Of a stretch of DNA of 64,000 bases, positions 42,959 to 53,840 are shown piece after piece. The stretch comes from Epithemia pelagica. Its lineage: Eukaryota; Bacillariophyta; Bacillariophyceae; Surirellales; Surirellaceae. Under the pieces are notes generated by a model that did no database searches, was not told the DNA's origin, and was given only the letters and a program-made list of their open reading frames with translations. The DNA lies in contig OX337228.1 in NCBI GenBank assembly GCA_946965045.2, positions 4,030,001-4,094,000 on the forward strand, in the 5' to 3' direction. Position 1 is the stretch's first letter. The number at the start of each line of letters is the position of its first letter. Made by a program: the position numbers and the translations under genes.

Positions 42959-43517
42959 CTTGGAATTGTGTGAGCAAAGAGGGAAACTTTTCAAACGTGC
43001 CTGGGTGGGGTGAAATTGAAATGTGCAGTCGCCTCCCCCATCGATACATCTGTGTCTCGCGGCCGGTGCGCTTGCGACTTCGAAAGAACCACAACGCGGA
43101 ACACCACGTGTCGCCATGTAGTATCGCTATCCCTAAGCTAGTTGAGCCGTTCATAAATTCCATGGGGGAAGAAGGGGAAACAAAAAACAAGGGGAGAAAA
43201 GGGGGAAGTTAAGTATGTGATATCTAAAAGGGCGTGATTAGACTATACCGTCCGTAGACACCCACCAGCCATCCTTGCAACGGTCGATCCTTTCAAGCAG
43301 AAGAAACCAAAAAATCCAAGGAAAAACTGAAAAGTCCAAGAAGTGTCTCTGTGCTGGTTAAGCGGATCGACTTCTGTCACGACAACCTGATATCCCTCCA
43401 CCCGACGGGAAAGAACGGGCTTTGCGTTTTTGCGTGATCCATCCTTGGACTGATCTTCAAGAAATCTGATTTCCTAGAAAAGCCTCGTCTGGAAGACAAA
43501 CGAAGGCCAACATCATC
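42959..43517. promoter_or_regulatory. divergent intergenic region
   Basis: Holds the 5' ends of the DUF6824 gene and the exportin-4 gene. An open frame continues on the minus strand to 43117 but is Cys/Arg/His-rich and looks like untranslated sequence. No repeats seen. Confidence 0.4.
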
Positions 43518-46500
43518 ATGACGACCTCGAATGGAAGTGCCATGGCCGAATTGGAAGCCTTTCTTCAAAGGACACCGCCAAACTGGTCGTCGTCCTCACA
43601 GATGGGAACCAATCCCATGGCCATTGCACACGCGGCCCTGGAATACCTGCGAGACTCGGGCGATGAACAATATTTGTTTCTACACGTGATTCTCGAATTG
43701 GCCACTCGACGTCAACAATCACTACCAACATCGACAAACACTGGTACATCCCTGGCTCCCGTTTTTTCTGGTCACGAAGAAGAACTCTTATTCCATTGCA
43801 TCACCGGATGTCGACAAGTCGCATTATGGCATTACAAATCCAAATACTCGATCCACTTTCTTCAAACCCTGCGTGATTTTATCATGATTCTTGGATTTGA
43901 ACCGACCATCTGTCGCCATGGAACCATTCAAATGGCCTGCTTCACAACCAGTGCCGCGTTGTGGAAGAGAGGGTGGAATGCAAACCAACAATTACAAAAT
44001 CAGACCAATAAACCTGTCCGCAACTCCGAACCCAGCATGGCTCAGCAACAACAGTCACAACACGACAATGACGCTGGTGTTCCATCGACGCCCGAACAAG
44101 AGAGACTAATTCAAGCTATGGTCCATCTCACTACCAGTAGTGTTGACAATGCATCCTGGGCTCCCCATTTACTCCACAAGTTGGGACAAAACCCGGAGGA
44201 GTTGTGGAAGTGTATGGAGCAGTTGATTCAATCGCAATCTCCACCTCTGGTCGAATCAACTGCGAGGTTTCTTCAAGCCTTGGTGACCGAGTTTGTGGGC
44301 AAGTCCGCAGTCAGCTACCGACTGCCACTGGAATACCACAAACAGGCCCATCGAACGTTTGAGCGGCAGGGCGGGCTCACCAAAACGGCACATTTGGCTC
44401 TGACGGCCCTGAGCAATGTCCTACAGCCACTCGCCGCGTGCGGCGCTACCGGATCAACGACTCCATCGATGCCCGACGTACCCGAGTCGGTTGCTTTGGC
44501 AGTTGTGCAATGCACCCTGGAGTGTCTGGGATGGGAATTTGGTTTGGCCGCCTGGGATATTGGAAAGTTAGGGGCTGCAGCAGCCACGGCGGGACGGTCG
44601 ACCTTGCGGCTCCCGGTAGAATGGAAGACAGTACTGCGTCCCCTTCCAGTGGTAGAAGCACTGTTGCATGTCATTTTAAAATTGCATACGTCCACGGCGA
44701 GTCATACTCCATTGGCCCAGAGTTTGCGACAACTACTTCTCACCATGGCATCCCTAACCGGTCCAATTTTTCAAGATGTACAAGAACGAAAACAATATGC
44801 CTCCATCTTGCTTGAGGGAACTCTTCAATTGATACAAAGAGTTGACACACAAACAGAAAACTCATTTCTGCTCGATACACTTCAACTCTTGGGACGCCTC
44901 GTGGCCAACTATCGATTGTCGGTCTTGGCCGAACTAGCGTCGTCCCTCAACCCTGTCTTGCAGGGCATGGCATTGGTTGGAGAAAAGCTCCTACATGACC
45001 AAATCCGCGAATGCGAACGCGTCGGGGGCAATCTGGAGGAAATGGATTTGCGGGAATGGCGGGAAGAGGCATTGTCCGTCCTACTCATGGACTGTGCCGT
45101 ATTGTTGGCATCGGATCCCTGGCTCATGTATTCCGGCACGGAAACCACTCGTCGACAAGCACAAAAACACTTGGCTTCGTTGTTACTAGGCCCACTCTAT
45201 CGAGGAATGGTCGAATGTCGAACACGCATGGCAGCTCTCGAAGAACGGCATCTGGTATCCCAAGAAGCAGAATTGGACGAGGTTAAAGAAGAAATCCAGG
45301 CATTTGATTTGGAAGAAGAATTGGAAGGTGTATCGGCCGTTGGTCGATTGCACTTGGAATCGGCCTTGGCCTGTTTGGCCGAACGACATGGACAAATCAT
45401 GCCAGGTTTACAAGCCGTATGGGGAGAGAATGGACAAAATCGATCTACAGTAGTCACTGCCGAGATTGCTGGCCTCTTAGAAGAAGCGCGGCTCTGGACG
45501 CTGTACGTTAGCCATTTATTGACGGACGATAATAAAGGAGAAACTCCGGAAATACCGATGGCCGTATTGCAAGCTTGTCAAGAAGAATATGACCTTTCCA
45601 CTCAGCAACCAGAGCAACAGCAACTTCAATCTCCCTCTGTGAGCACCAGTATAGTATCGGCCGTACAGGCATTGATGCAGTTTGCCGAAGCACTGATGCA
45701 ACGTGTAGCAGCAAATCCTTCGGATCTACGACTTTCACCCATGTTGGCAAAGACATTTTTGGAGTTTTTGCAACGCTGGGCACCAGCGTACGTCTTTCCA
45801 GAAATGCATGGAAGTACATATACAGGGAATCCCATTATCGATGCATGGTCGAAACCGGAGGAGGCTCAGCAGGCGGTCTCCTTTTGTCTTAACCTGAGTC
45901 TACATTATCAATGCCACTGGCCTCAAGAACGGATTGTTCAAGATGAGGCCAACAAACTCTTGTTTGCCATGGTTCGGAGAGGAGGCAAACTACGGCAAGT
46001 CGTGGTGGCCTCGCCCGTATTTCTGGAAATGGTCAAATTTCATTGTTTGACAGCCGGTATGTGCCATGCCATTTCATCGGAACAAGAGTTTGAAGCCATA
46101 GTGCGAAACAAGTTTGCGGGTGAAAGTGCTTGGCTTACCGCCAACATATCGTGGATGATGGTTCGTGGATACCAACGACTTTCGTACAAGGATCGAGCAA
46201 AGACTTTTGCTACCATTTTGATTGCTTGTAGTGATACGTCCGATGCCACGTCTGTTCGCCTCTTTAATGACTCCATCAAGTTCGTAGTGGAATCCTTCTC
46301 CTCGCTTACACAAGCGCTTGCCAACTCTAAGCTGAGCAGCACAGACGTCATCAAAGCCCGGGAGCTTACTTGTTTGTGCCTTGCCATGTTGTACGGTATC
46401 ACCGATGCCAGTGAGATGAAAGACTCCGACCGTATTCCACAATTGATAACCCCTTTGCTTCCTTCGTTGGCTGGTCTGATGTCTCATTACGGCGCCGATC

Positions 46501-47429
46501 TGACGGTGTGCGAGAGTTTGCTGCAACTCTTCCAAAACTATGCAGCACAGTTTGTTGTTCTTCTCAACAAAGAACAAAGCCTAAGCCTCTTTCAAGCTTC
46601 AGCAGATCTGCTAAAGAGCTACTCAAAGCATCATTGTGCCAATCGCGTTATTCACAAGTCCACTGCGGAGGCCGAAGCTGAGGAAGAACAGGCCTACAAT
46701 GACATTTTGTGCGCCATTCAGTTATTGGTAAATTTGGGAGCCAAGGATTTCATTGACGCCTGTAGCATATCTGTAGATGGAGGAATCGAATCAGGTCAAG
46801 TCACTGATATGATCTTCTTTGGATTGCAACAATTATTGCCACTCATGACCCAAGGTCTATTACAGTTTCCGACTCTGTGCACGCAGTTCTTTGAATTGGT
46901 TGGTTTCATGATGGACACGTATCCCGAAAAGGTATGTCAGATTCCCTTCGATGTATTCCAGCCGCTAGTACAAGCGCTCTTGTTCGGTATGAGTCATCAT
47001 GATGTGAATGTGGCCAACTCGTCCTTGCGTGGACTCTCCAGCATTGCCCGAGAGCACGTTGATAACCAAATTCTCCAACCGATCCTGACCCACCAAGCAC
47101 CCGATCTATGGGACCAGTGTCTTCAGCGATTGTTTGCTGATGTGATTTTTCGTCCGGTGATTGTGGACCGAATGGAATCAGCTGGAATGGCGTTACTCGT
47201 CGTGGCAGCGGCCAACCGCAATCGTTTGCCAATGACCTTGACGCACATTTGTGAACAATCGTATCAACGGGACAACCGCCTGAAAGAAGCATTGAGCAAA
47301 CTCTTGACAGCGGAGCGACTCAATAATGTTTCCTTGTCCGGATATGACGGACGAATGAACTTCGTTCTCTTCCGAGACGCGTTCCAAGAGTTTGTCACAC
47401 AAATCCAATCGTTCTTGATGACAAGGTAG
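43518..47429 (+). CDS. XPO4: exportin-4-like nuclear export receptor
   Basis: 1303 residues, single exon, ATG in ATCATGACG. Karyopherin-beta family; XPO4 exports eIF5A and Smad3 and imports some Sox factors in animals. The whole length is alpha-helical HEAT-like. The N-terminal part has QYLFLHVILELATRR, SKYSIHFLQTLRDFIMILGF and AALWKRGWN, typical of XPO4. The C-terminal part includes CQIPFDVFQPLVQALLFGMSH and ALSKLLTAERL. It is somewhat longer than the human protein (about 1150). I prefer XPO4 over exportin-7/RanBP17 because of the KRGW region, but have no alignment. Convergent with V-ATPase F (138 bp between stops). Confidence 0.75.
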   Translation: MTTSNGSAMAELEAFLQRTPPNWSSSSQMGTNPMAIAHAALEYLRDSGDEQYLFLHVILELATRRQQSLPTSTNTGTSLAPVFSGHEEELLFHCITGCRQVALWHYKSKYSIHFLQTLRDFIMILGFEPTICRHGTIQMACFTTSAALWKRGWNANQQLQNQTNKPVRNSEPSMAQQQQSQHDNDAGVPSTPEQERLIQAMVHLTTSSVDNASWAPHLLHKLGQNPEELWKCMEQLIQSQSPPLVESTARFLQALVTEFVGKSAVSYRLPLEYHKQAHRTFERQGGLTKTAHLALTALSNVLQPLAACGATGSTTPSMPDVPESVALAVVQCTLECLGWEFGLAAWDIGKLGAAAATAGRSTLRLPVEWKTVLRPLPVVEALLHVILKLHTSTASHTPLAQSLRQLLLTMASLTGPIFQDVQERKQYASILLEGTLQLIQRVDTQTENSFLLDTLQLLGRLVANYRLSVLAELASSLNPVLQGMALVGEKLLHDQIRECERVGGNLEEMDLREWREEALSVLLMDCAVLLASDPWLMYSGTETTRRQAQKHLASLLLGPLYRGMVECRTRMAALEERHLVSQEAELDEVKEEIQAFDLEEELEGVSAVGRLHLESALACLAERHGQIMPGLQAVWGENGQNRSTVVTAEIAGLLEEARLWTLYVSHLLTDDNKGETPEIPMAVLQACQEEYDLSTQQPEQQQLQSPSVSTSIVSAVQALMQFAEALMQRVAANPSDLRLSPMLAKTFLEFLQRWAPAYVFPEMHGSTYTGNPIIDAWSKPEEAQQAVSFCLNLSLHYQCHWPQERIVQDEANKLLFAMVRRGGKLRQVVVASPVFLEMVKFHCLTAGMCHAISSEQEFEAIVRNKFAGESAWLTANISWMMVRGYQRLSYKDRAKTFATILIACSDTSDATSVRLFNDSIKFVVESFSSLTQALANSKLSSTDVIKARELTCLCLAMLYGITDASEMKDSDRIPQLITPLLPSLAGLMSHYGADLTVCESLLQLFQNYAAQFVVLLNKEQSLSLFQASADLLKSYSKHHCANRVIHKSTAEAEAEEEQAYNDILCAIQLLVNLGAKDFIDACSISVDGGIESGQVTDMIFFGLQQLLPLMTQGLLQFPTLCTQFFELVGFMMDTYPEKVCQIPFDVFQPLVQALLFGMSHHDVNVANSSLRGLSSIAREHVDNQILQPILTHQAPDLWDQCLQRLFADVIFRPVIVDRMESAGMALLVVAAANRNRLPMTLTHICEQSYQRDNRLKEALSKLLTAERLNNVSLSGYDGRMNFVLFRDAFQEFVTQIQSFLMTR

Positions 47430-47567
47430 CATAGATCATACAGCTAGTCGTGGTTATATCGACGCATATAAAATTTTGGCTATTTGAACCATCATGCGGA
47501 TTGATAATCGCATAAACGCAAAATACTCCTATGTAACAACAACGTTTCTACTAGCACTCTTCGTTAG

Positions 47568-48022
47568 TTAGAAACCACCACCCAAAAACATATTCACACG
47601 TTGCATGATATAATCTTGTTCTGGGTCATACGGATGTTCTTTGGAAGGAATCTCCAATACAGTGGGAATTGTTTGGTTGTAATCCTTGAGAACATGTCGA
47701 ATATCGTTCGCCACATGTTGGTTGATCAGGATAATGCCTACATCATCCCGAGTGGAGAACCGACGAAATGCATCTTCTACTTGACTCATCTTGGTATCTT
47801 GCTTTACGATGAGGAAATTGGATCCATTGGCATTTCGATGTCCGACTCCTGCCAACAGGAAGCCTGTCACTGTATCCTGACAGGACACGAAACCAGTTAG
47901 ACAACAGCAATATCTGAAGGAAACGAAAACAAGAGCAGCACAACTGTGATTCAACAACTTACTTCATCACCAATAACTGCGATTACCTTTCCAACTTCCT
48001 GTTTTGAAACACAAACAGACAT
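47568..48022 (-). CDS. VMA7: V-type proton ATPase subunit F
   Basis: Two exons: 48022-47963 (ATG, 20 codons, ending GDE) and 47876-47568. The intron is 86 bp with GTAAGT and CAG borders. The product is 122 residues, the family's usual size. It is a subunit of the central stalk of the V1 sector that couples ATP hydrolysis to proton pumping. Motifs: KVIAVIGDE at the splice junction joined to DTVTGFLLAGVG, DDVGIILINQHVANDIR, VLEIPSKEHPYDP. The intron splits the most conserved block, so an ORF scan without splicing gives a wrong, longer N terminus. Confidence 0.95.
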
Positions 48023-48868
48023 GATTAAGAACCGACACAATGAACGCAAGGGCCAAAATCGACTTGGAGTACATCAAATACCAATGCTAGGCACAAGAAT
48101 GGCATTGGCCGTTGAATGCGAAAAGGTTGCTTTCCAACATCGAAAATTCAAGGAACCATCGACCATATACGCCTTCGATCGTTCCCTTGAGATATCTACT
48201 CCACACTCTTCCATCATAGGAACCATGGAATCGAAAGGTGGGGTTTCGCGCAATCGGAGATGGAGAAAATGCATCCGTGGTCGACAACAGCAGAAAACTG
48301 ATGCACGAAAAGTCGGGATGTCTTCCCTCACCCAAGAAGCAAGCGCGCAATCATACAGTCCAAATGCTCACGCCAGCACTTCAGGCTGTACGTCCTTTCT
48401 TTGTTTTCTACATACCATTGTCAATGTAGAGACGTTCGATTATTTTTGCCGTTGGTCGCAGTGAACTGACCGATGGACCACAAAAAACCAAAGACGAAAT
48501 TGACTCGTGACCTAACCCAAACTACTCCTAACATGAGCTATAGCTTGCCCGTAGTGTGTCATCGTATATAGTTCTGTCCTCATTTCCCATAAGATCTAAA
48601 ACTACCACCAGAAGGAGTAGAAACGAATGACATCGGAGCAGGATCTACCTAGAAATAGAACATGCCAGGGGAGTAGGACGCACACTTACAGAAAGCAAAG
48701 TCATTTGAGTCTAAGTGGCTACCGAGCCCTGGCGTGTCCCGCGAAATCATCTGGCAACATCGAACAAGTCGTCATGGCAAACATCGAACAAGTCGTCATG
48801 GGGTCATCAGACACAGGATATCAATAGTTACGAGCATGATCAGTAAGATATGGTTGTGGATTGGGTAT
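48023..48868. other. intergenic with a short 24-bp duplication
   Basis: 846 bp upstream of V-ATPase F and downstream of MIP. At 48757-48801 the word ACATCGAACAAGTCGTCATGG occurs twice, 24 bp apart. Overlapping ORFs in both directions (48074-48464) show no family features. Confidence 0.5.
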
Positions 48869-51304
48869 TCAGGACGGCATGGAAGATATGGAAGTCTTCT
48901 CGCTTTTACTCGTTCCCAATAAATCTTCCAGAATGAGGTGAGGATCCTTGGCACCTCCGTGAATCAAGAGTTTGTGCCAAAATTCTTGTCCAGTGGGGAG
49001 ATGAAGGCAATTGTTTTGAAACTTTATCTTCCAAATTTCTTGAGCAAATTCTTGAGCATACAAGTAACTATAGTATCCGGCGCCGTACGTAATGAGATGA
49101 CCAAATCGACTGTGCCAATGAGTTCCGGGTACGTAAGGGACCTGCAATTGATTGTGGGTCTGGGCCAAAAGATCTGTCGAAGATTCGAGGGAAAATGCCA
49201 TGGAATCGGTCGCTGCTCGTGACGATGACGGTACTCCAAACAGGGCTTGATCATACAGGGCATAGAGGATTTGCGTTTGTCGTTCCAAAGCATGCAGTTG
49301 ATACCGTGATTGCACCAGTTTGGTGATCAATTCATCAGGAATGGGTTCCCCAGTATGCTGATCCACAGCCAAGAGTTTTAGAAAGGTCGGATCCCAAACA
49401 AAATTTTCAATCACATGAGATGGTGTTTCCACAAAGTCCATGGCTGTACGTGTACCCGATACATGTTGAAAACTGGTCCGACTCAGCAAGGAGTGCAGGG
49501 CATGACCCATTTCATGAAACAAGGTTTCGACTTCCCCATGAGACAAGGCGCCGGAGGACGATGACAAGTTACAAACTAAGGCAACAATCGGAAGTTGATG
49601 GAGGGGTTCTTCATGCTGTTGCGATCCATTGACAACGCAGCCACAACGAACCGTGAAATGTGCGGCGTGTCCAAATTTGCCCGGCCGAGGGTGCAAATCC
49701 AAGTACATGGTTCCCAAAGGGCGCTCCGTTTCGCGTTCGTGAGCCACAAAGCACCGAACTCGTTCGTCTTCATTGTCACCATCCTCGATTCCATCCCACC
49801 GATCGGCTGGTGCAATTGGATGCTCTACCAGTTCAATACCAAACACGTCTCGACACAAAAGTTGAATTGCCTCCAAACAATGTTTCAAAGACAAGTATCG
49901 TGAAACTTCATGGGGGTTATAACCTGACTCTGCCTTGAGGCAGGTGGTTACATATGGAATATCCCATGGCTGTACGGCAGAGCCATCTGTTGCCCCTTCC
50001 ATGTGTTGTTTGGCTTTCGCGATCATTTGTAATTCCTGTAGATAGACGGGTGTATTGCGGTGAGCCAACTCAGTCAAAAATGTTTGAACTGCTTGGGTGG
50101 AGGTGGCCATTTTATTATTGGCCACGACACGATCGGCAAACGATTCGTATCCCAAGGTTCGAGCCAATTGATGCCGTTCGTTACGTAATTGTTGCAAGAC
50201 GGTAAAATTTTCCGGAACAGCCGTATGATATTCCATATAAACTTGTTTTCGCAACGATGGGGAGGGAGAATACTTCAAGAGTGTCTGCAAAAGTTGAGAA
50301 TTGCTTGTCATTTGAAGTAAATCATCCATATTGCTGTTGTTCTTGTTGTCGTTTGTCGCAGATGATCCATCCGCCCTGGGTGAAGTTATACCAAACATTG
50401 CCGTAAGAACATGCCGAGGAACAATGGCTTCGACTTCCGAACGTGGTGCCAGAAAGGTTCGATGCCAGTCAATCAAGTTTTGTTGAAATTGACCTTCCAA
50501 CTGGACGATGGAATTTTGAATCTCTCGTACTTGGTTTCGGGTAGCATCAGGCAGATGGATGCCGTCGTGTTCAAATTCGGCTTGCAACAAACGAGCAAAG
50601 CGTTGCTGTTCCTCCGTCAAGTGAGGATACCATGCATTCATCCCACGCAAGGCCTTGTACAAATGGACATTGCCATTTAACTGTCCAATGTAATCACTCA
50701 AGATCGTGAAGGCTTCTTGTGCCGCCTGCCTCCATTCCACATTGGCATGTGTACTCCGACACAATTCGGCCGCATCAATGACATTGCAAACGACTCGACT
50801 GATCTCATCCAATTGATACAAGGTTTGAACGGCTTCTTTTGAAGATTCAACGGTGCTACTGTCGTCCATCTTCTGAAAGACTGCACACAAGTCATCGCAA
50901 GTCTTCATGGCTTGTTGCGCCAACAATGGAAAGCTTGTTGGCTCCAAGAGTTGGGGTATCGAATACAGCCCCTGACGGCCTCCGACGCTTCCATTCTGCT
51001 GCTCCATTTGCGATGAAGTATTAGAGGTAATTTTCCTCCATGGTTGCCTCCATTTTAACGCGACATGTCGTGAGAATCGCTGTCCCTGCTTTATCATGCT
51101 TGATCTCATTTTTCTATTTCTTTTTCGTGGTTGTGGCCGAATAAGTGACTGGTGACTGGTGAGATCATCTAGCAGGAACCAGTCCCGTAAAGCCCGAATT
51201 AAACTCGGGCCTTTGATCCATGGGGATGGGGAGGAATCAGCAGCCCGGTAGGTTGAGGTGGACGGGTACGGGCGGGAAGAGGAGAAGAGCGCGCGGGCTT
51301 TCAT
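48869..51304 (-). CDS. MIPEP: mitochondrial intermediate peptidase (M3 metallopeptidase)
   Basis: 811 residues from ATG 51304. The enzyme removes an octapeptide from imported mitochondrial proteins after the main processing peptidase. The zinc site HEMGH is at residues 597-601, inside the family block EVETLFHEMGHALHSLLSRT. FQHVSGTRTAMDFVETPSHV follows, and this separates MIP from thimet oligopeptidase. The C-terminal GAGYYSYLYAQEFA is the M3 helix with the substrate-contact Tyr/His region. The N terminus (1-100) is Arg/Ser-rich without acidic clusters, as for a mitochondrial presequence; internal Met66 (MRSSMIKQGQRFSRH) is an alternative start. The active site is complete. Confidence 0.9.
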   Translation of the reverse strand: MKARALFSSSRPYPSTSTYRAADSSPSPWIKGPSLIRALRDWFLLDDLTSHQSLIRPQPRKRNRKMRSSMIKQGQRFSRHVALKWRQPWRKITSNTSSQMEQQNGSVGGRQGLYSIPQLLEPTSFPLLAQQAMKTCDDLCAVFQKMDDSSTVESSKEAVQTLYQLDEISRVVCNVIDAAELCRSTHANVEWRQAAQEAFTILSDYIGQLNGNVHLYKALRGMNAWYPHLTEEQQRFARLLQAEFEHDGIHLPDATRNQVREIQNSIVQLEGQFQQNLIDWHRTFLAPRSEVEAIVPRHVLTAMFGITSPRADGSSATNDNKNNSNMDDLLQMTSNSQLLQTLLKYSPSPSLRKQVYMEYHTAVPENFTVLQQLRNERHQLARTLGYESFADRVVANNKMATSTQAVQTFLTELAHRNTPVYLQELQMIAKAKQHMEGATDGSAVQPWDIPYVTTCLKAESGYNPHEVSRYLSLKHCLEAIQLLCRDVFGIELVEHPIAPADRWDGIEDGDNEDERVRCFVAHERETERPLGTMYLDLHPRPGKFGHAAHFTVRCGCVVNGSQQHEEPLHQLPIVALVCNLSSSSGALSHGEVETLFHEMGHALHSLLSRTSFQHVSGTRTAMDFVETPSHVIENFVWDPTFLKLLAVDQHTGEPIPDELITKLVQSRYQLHALERQTQILYALYDQALFGVPSSSRAATDSMAFSLESSTDLLAQTHNQLQVPYVPGTHWHSRFGHLITYGAGYYSYLYAQEFAQEIWKIKFQNNCLHLPTGQEFWHKLLIHGGAKDPHLILEDLLGTSKSEKTSISSMPS

Positions 51305-51647
51305 CAGTGTGAGTGGGTAGAGCTAGGTGGATGGACTCTGGAACTTCGCTCCAGCTATTAGCGATCACATTAGGTCAATAGATGTTTGTAGGAGCAAATG
51401 CATACAGGAGTATCATGCAAGCAACCTATTGGCATTGAGCAACAAAACTTTTACGGGAAGAACGACTAGATCATAAAAATGGAACAAGCCCACCTCGAAC
51501 GTCCCCGATGTACAGTAACGCAGTATGCCGCTCCTCTAATACGTGTCAGAAAAGACCTTCCAGATATGTGACATCTCTGTTGCGCAATGCATACCTAAAC
51601 AGGATCCTTAAAGTACAACCATGACACAACGGCTATATATCAAATAC
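51305..51647. other. intergenic, nothing recognised
   Basis: 343 bp between the MIP start codon and the stop of LTV1. It must contain the MIP promoter and the LTV1 3' UTR. No repeat or RNA gene seen. Confidence 0.5.
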
Positions 51648-53495
51648 TTAGTACCGAAAGACGGGCATCCCTGCCACGGCATCAACGGTGGACGATGCCG
51701 GTTGTTGTTTGGCAAACTCGTGTTGGACCACTTGTCGTGTCACCTTTTTCTGGATACGAGCCACTTGTCGTTCGTATCTCAGCGCTGCTTTCCGGGCTCG
51801 TTTCTCTGCCGAGGTTTCTTTTTTGGGACGAGCCGTACCCTTGTTGGTCGCAGTGGTGGATTGTGAAAAATGCGAGTGATCGTCGTTCATCTCAGTTTTT
51901 TGAATGGGCAAGGGCAAACCGGTTTTGTTGGAAAGATTAATTTGTACGTGGTCGTCATCCCGTGAAAGTCCATGTTGTTGCTGTCGTCGACGACGCCGAC
52001 TGCTAGTTTCGATTGTGACAGGCCGATGATCCAAATTCGAATAGGTCGATAATATGGATTCGCAGTCCCAGGGATTCCGTTCTCGTTCGTCCCAGTAGGA
52101 TCGAGTGCCATCGTCATTGACTTTGGAGGGAGGTGGTGGTTCCAGGGGTGGCTCGGCCAAGCGTGCCGAGGCCTCCGCCAAGACCACTGCGACCGGCACC
52201 GAGGGGGTGGTTGGGTCATTTTCTGTCAAGGGGTCGTTCCATTGGGATCCTCCCGAGACCATGCGTGTTCCCACCAAGGCGGAATAACCACTGCCACCTC
52301 CAGGAGCCATTGTCTGTTGATGTGTTTGTCGTCCCTGCATCAAAATCTCATCCTCTCGTTCGTACAAGAAATCATCCAAGACAGCCTCCATTTGAGGTGT
52401 CTCTTCCCAAGGTGTCTCACCGTTGCCTTCGTCCTTTTCATCATCCTCCTCGTCATCATCATCGTCGTACTCCAACAAGGTTTGCTCAAATTTTTGTCGC
52501 AAGGCACGTTCTTCGTCGGGCGAGAGTTTGGCGACAGTTCCAGGCAATGTCGGTCGTGTCCCCATGGTTGTGGTGGTTGGACATGTCGACGGATCCTCCT
52601 CCTCCAGAATAGTCTCGTCCAGATTGGCAAACGAATCATCATCGTCGTCGTCTCGTTCGTCGTGTCGTGGCAAGGCCTTGTCAAAAAAGGCGGCATCGCG
52701 ACGAGCCCATTCATGATGGTCGTACGAGGATTTGTCAGTAGCAGCTGTCTCTTGTTCTCGTTCTTGTCGCGCCTTGCGCATCAAGTTTTGTATATGAGCA
52801 TCAAAATCAAAGCCTCCATCCTCTGTGGGAGCACTGGAGTCGTTGTGGAGTTCAGGTTCGGCAGCTGCTTGCAAGACAAAGTCATCGTCCAAGGCTTCCC
52901 ATTGATCCCAAAAGCCTTCTTCTTGTTGTTGTTGGTTGTTATTGTCATTGTCATGAGACGGACCGTCCCCGTTGTCTTCATGATACAAAATGGCCGCCAT
53001 ATCTTCATCCAAAGCTTGTAACAAGGGAATATTGTCGACTGGATTGGACACTTCGAGCAAGTCGGCATCTACCAAGGAGGGAGTGTCGGTTTCACGCAAC
53101 GCATTGCTACCACCACCATGGGCAGCGACAAAAATGCCTTGTCCCGACATTTCCTTGACATACTTGTCCGGTGCAGCTTCTTCTTGTTCCAACAGCCCCA
53201 CTTGTTGCAATTTGCGTCGCCACGTGTCCAAACAATCCTGTTGGTTGTTCTTGCTGTTGCTTTGTGTGTTATTCAACGTCTGATTTTTTGGTTGAGACTG
53301 CAAGACAGCTTGATCGGTTGCGGGTAAGTTTCCTGGATCTGGCCACAAAATGAATTCAGCCACGGCCCCCGAAGAGTCCGGATTGTTGTCGTCGTCCTGC
53401 ATCAAGTGATGCTGGGAAACATCGCGCTGACTTCGATGCAATACATGATAGGTACTAGAGTTCTTGCGGTCAATAAAAGGCTTCTTTTTTCCCAT
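51648..53495 (-). CDS. LTV1: LTV1-like 40S ribosome biogenesis factor
   Basis: 615 residues from ATG 53495. The upstream open frame to 53759 is not supported, because the family's N terminus starts at MGKKKPFIDRKNSSTYHVLH. LTV1 accompanies the pre-40S particle and helps its maturation and export. Conserved parts are the N-terminal KKKPFIDRKN...HRSQRD block, acidic middle regions (EEDDEKDEG, DERDDDDDDSF), the segment RNPWDCESILSTYSNLDHRP, which matches the LTV1 YDCES(I/V)LS...NHP motif, and the basic C-terminal helix (KRARKAALRYERQVARIQKK). Divergent from the TFIIB-like gene with 345 bp between starts. Confidence 0.85.
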   Translation of the reverse strand: MGKKKPFIDRKNSSTYHVLHRSQRDVSQHHLMQDDDNNPDSSGAVAEFILWPDPGNLPATDQAVLQSQPKNQTLNNTQSNSKNNQQDCLDTWRRKLQQVGLLEQEEAAPDKYVKEMSGQGIFVAAHGGGSNALRETDTPSLVDADLLEVSNPVDNIPLLQALDEDMAAILYHEDNGDGPSHDNDNNNQQQQEEGFWDQWEALDDDFVLQAAAEPELHNDSSAPTEDGGFDFDAHIQNLMRKARQEREQETAATDKSSYDHHEWARRDAAFFDKALPRHDERDDDDDDSFANLDETILEEEDPSTCPTTTTMGTRPTLPGTVAKLSPDEERALRQKFEQTLLEYDDDDDEEDDEKDEGNGETPWEETPQMEAVLDDFLYEREDEILMQGRQTHQQTMAPGGGSGYSALVGTRMVSGGSQWNDPLTENDPTTPSVPVAVVLAEASARLAEPPLEPPPPSKVNDDGTRSYWDERERNPWDCESILSTYSNLDHRPVTIETSSRRRRRQQQHGLSRDDDHVQINLSNKTGLPLPIQKTEMNDDHSHFSQSTTATNKGTARPKKETSAEKRARKAALRYERQVARIQKKVTRQVVQHEFAKQQPASSTVDAVAGMPVFRY

Positions 53496-53840
53496 GACGG
53501 ATGATCTGCTCCTATTATAGGTTTCCGGTTTGTTTGGGTTTGGTTCTTTCCCTCTATGGACAATCGAGGGAGAAAAGAGCAGCACAAAAGCATGCAAACA
53601 AAAATGAACGCAATGAGTGGTGCGCTGTGTGGATCTGTGGATGGAGTGCGAGTGGGTGGTTTCGAGGGAAGTCGGTCGACGGCCTGACTTCATCCGCACG
53701 TTTCGCCATACCGAACACAGCTCCATTCTCGATGTCTCCATTGAAACTTGAAGCATCAAGCAAGTCTATCAGTGTGCCTATTGCAATTGTTTGGCCAAGG
53801 TTCTTTCTTTGAGCTTTGGTGATCGGCCGAGAAGGTCACC
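53496..53840. promoter_or_regulatory. divergent intergenic region
   Basis: 345 bp shared by the LTV1 and TFIIB-like start codons. No TATA box stands out. Confidence 0.4.

Noticed and set aside
42293-43117. A separate 274-residue DUF6824 gene
   Set aside because: Its stop codon lies inside a GTAAGT donor, and splicing to the next exon is in frame.
47568-47957. A 129-residue protein with N terminus MLNHSCAALVF
   Set aside because: That N terminus is translated intron. The spliced two-exon model gives the standard V-ATPase F start MSVCVSKQEVGKV.
47946-48464. 172-codon plus-strand ORF
   Set aside because: It overlaps V-ATPase F exon 1 on the opposite strand, has no domain and is of low coding character.
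48757-48801. Possible regulatory repeat
   Set aside because: Only two copies of a 24-bp unit; too little to call more than a local duplication.
51648-53759. LTV1 starting at 53759
   Set aside because: The extra 88 residues are upstream of the conserved MGKKKPF start and read like untranslated sequence.
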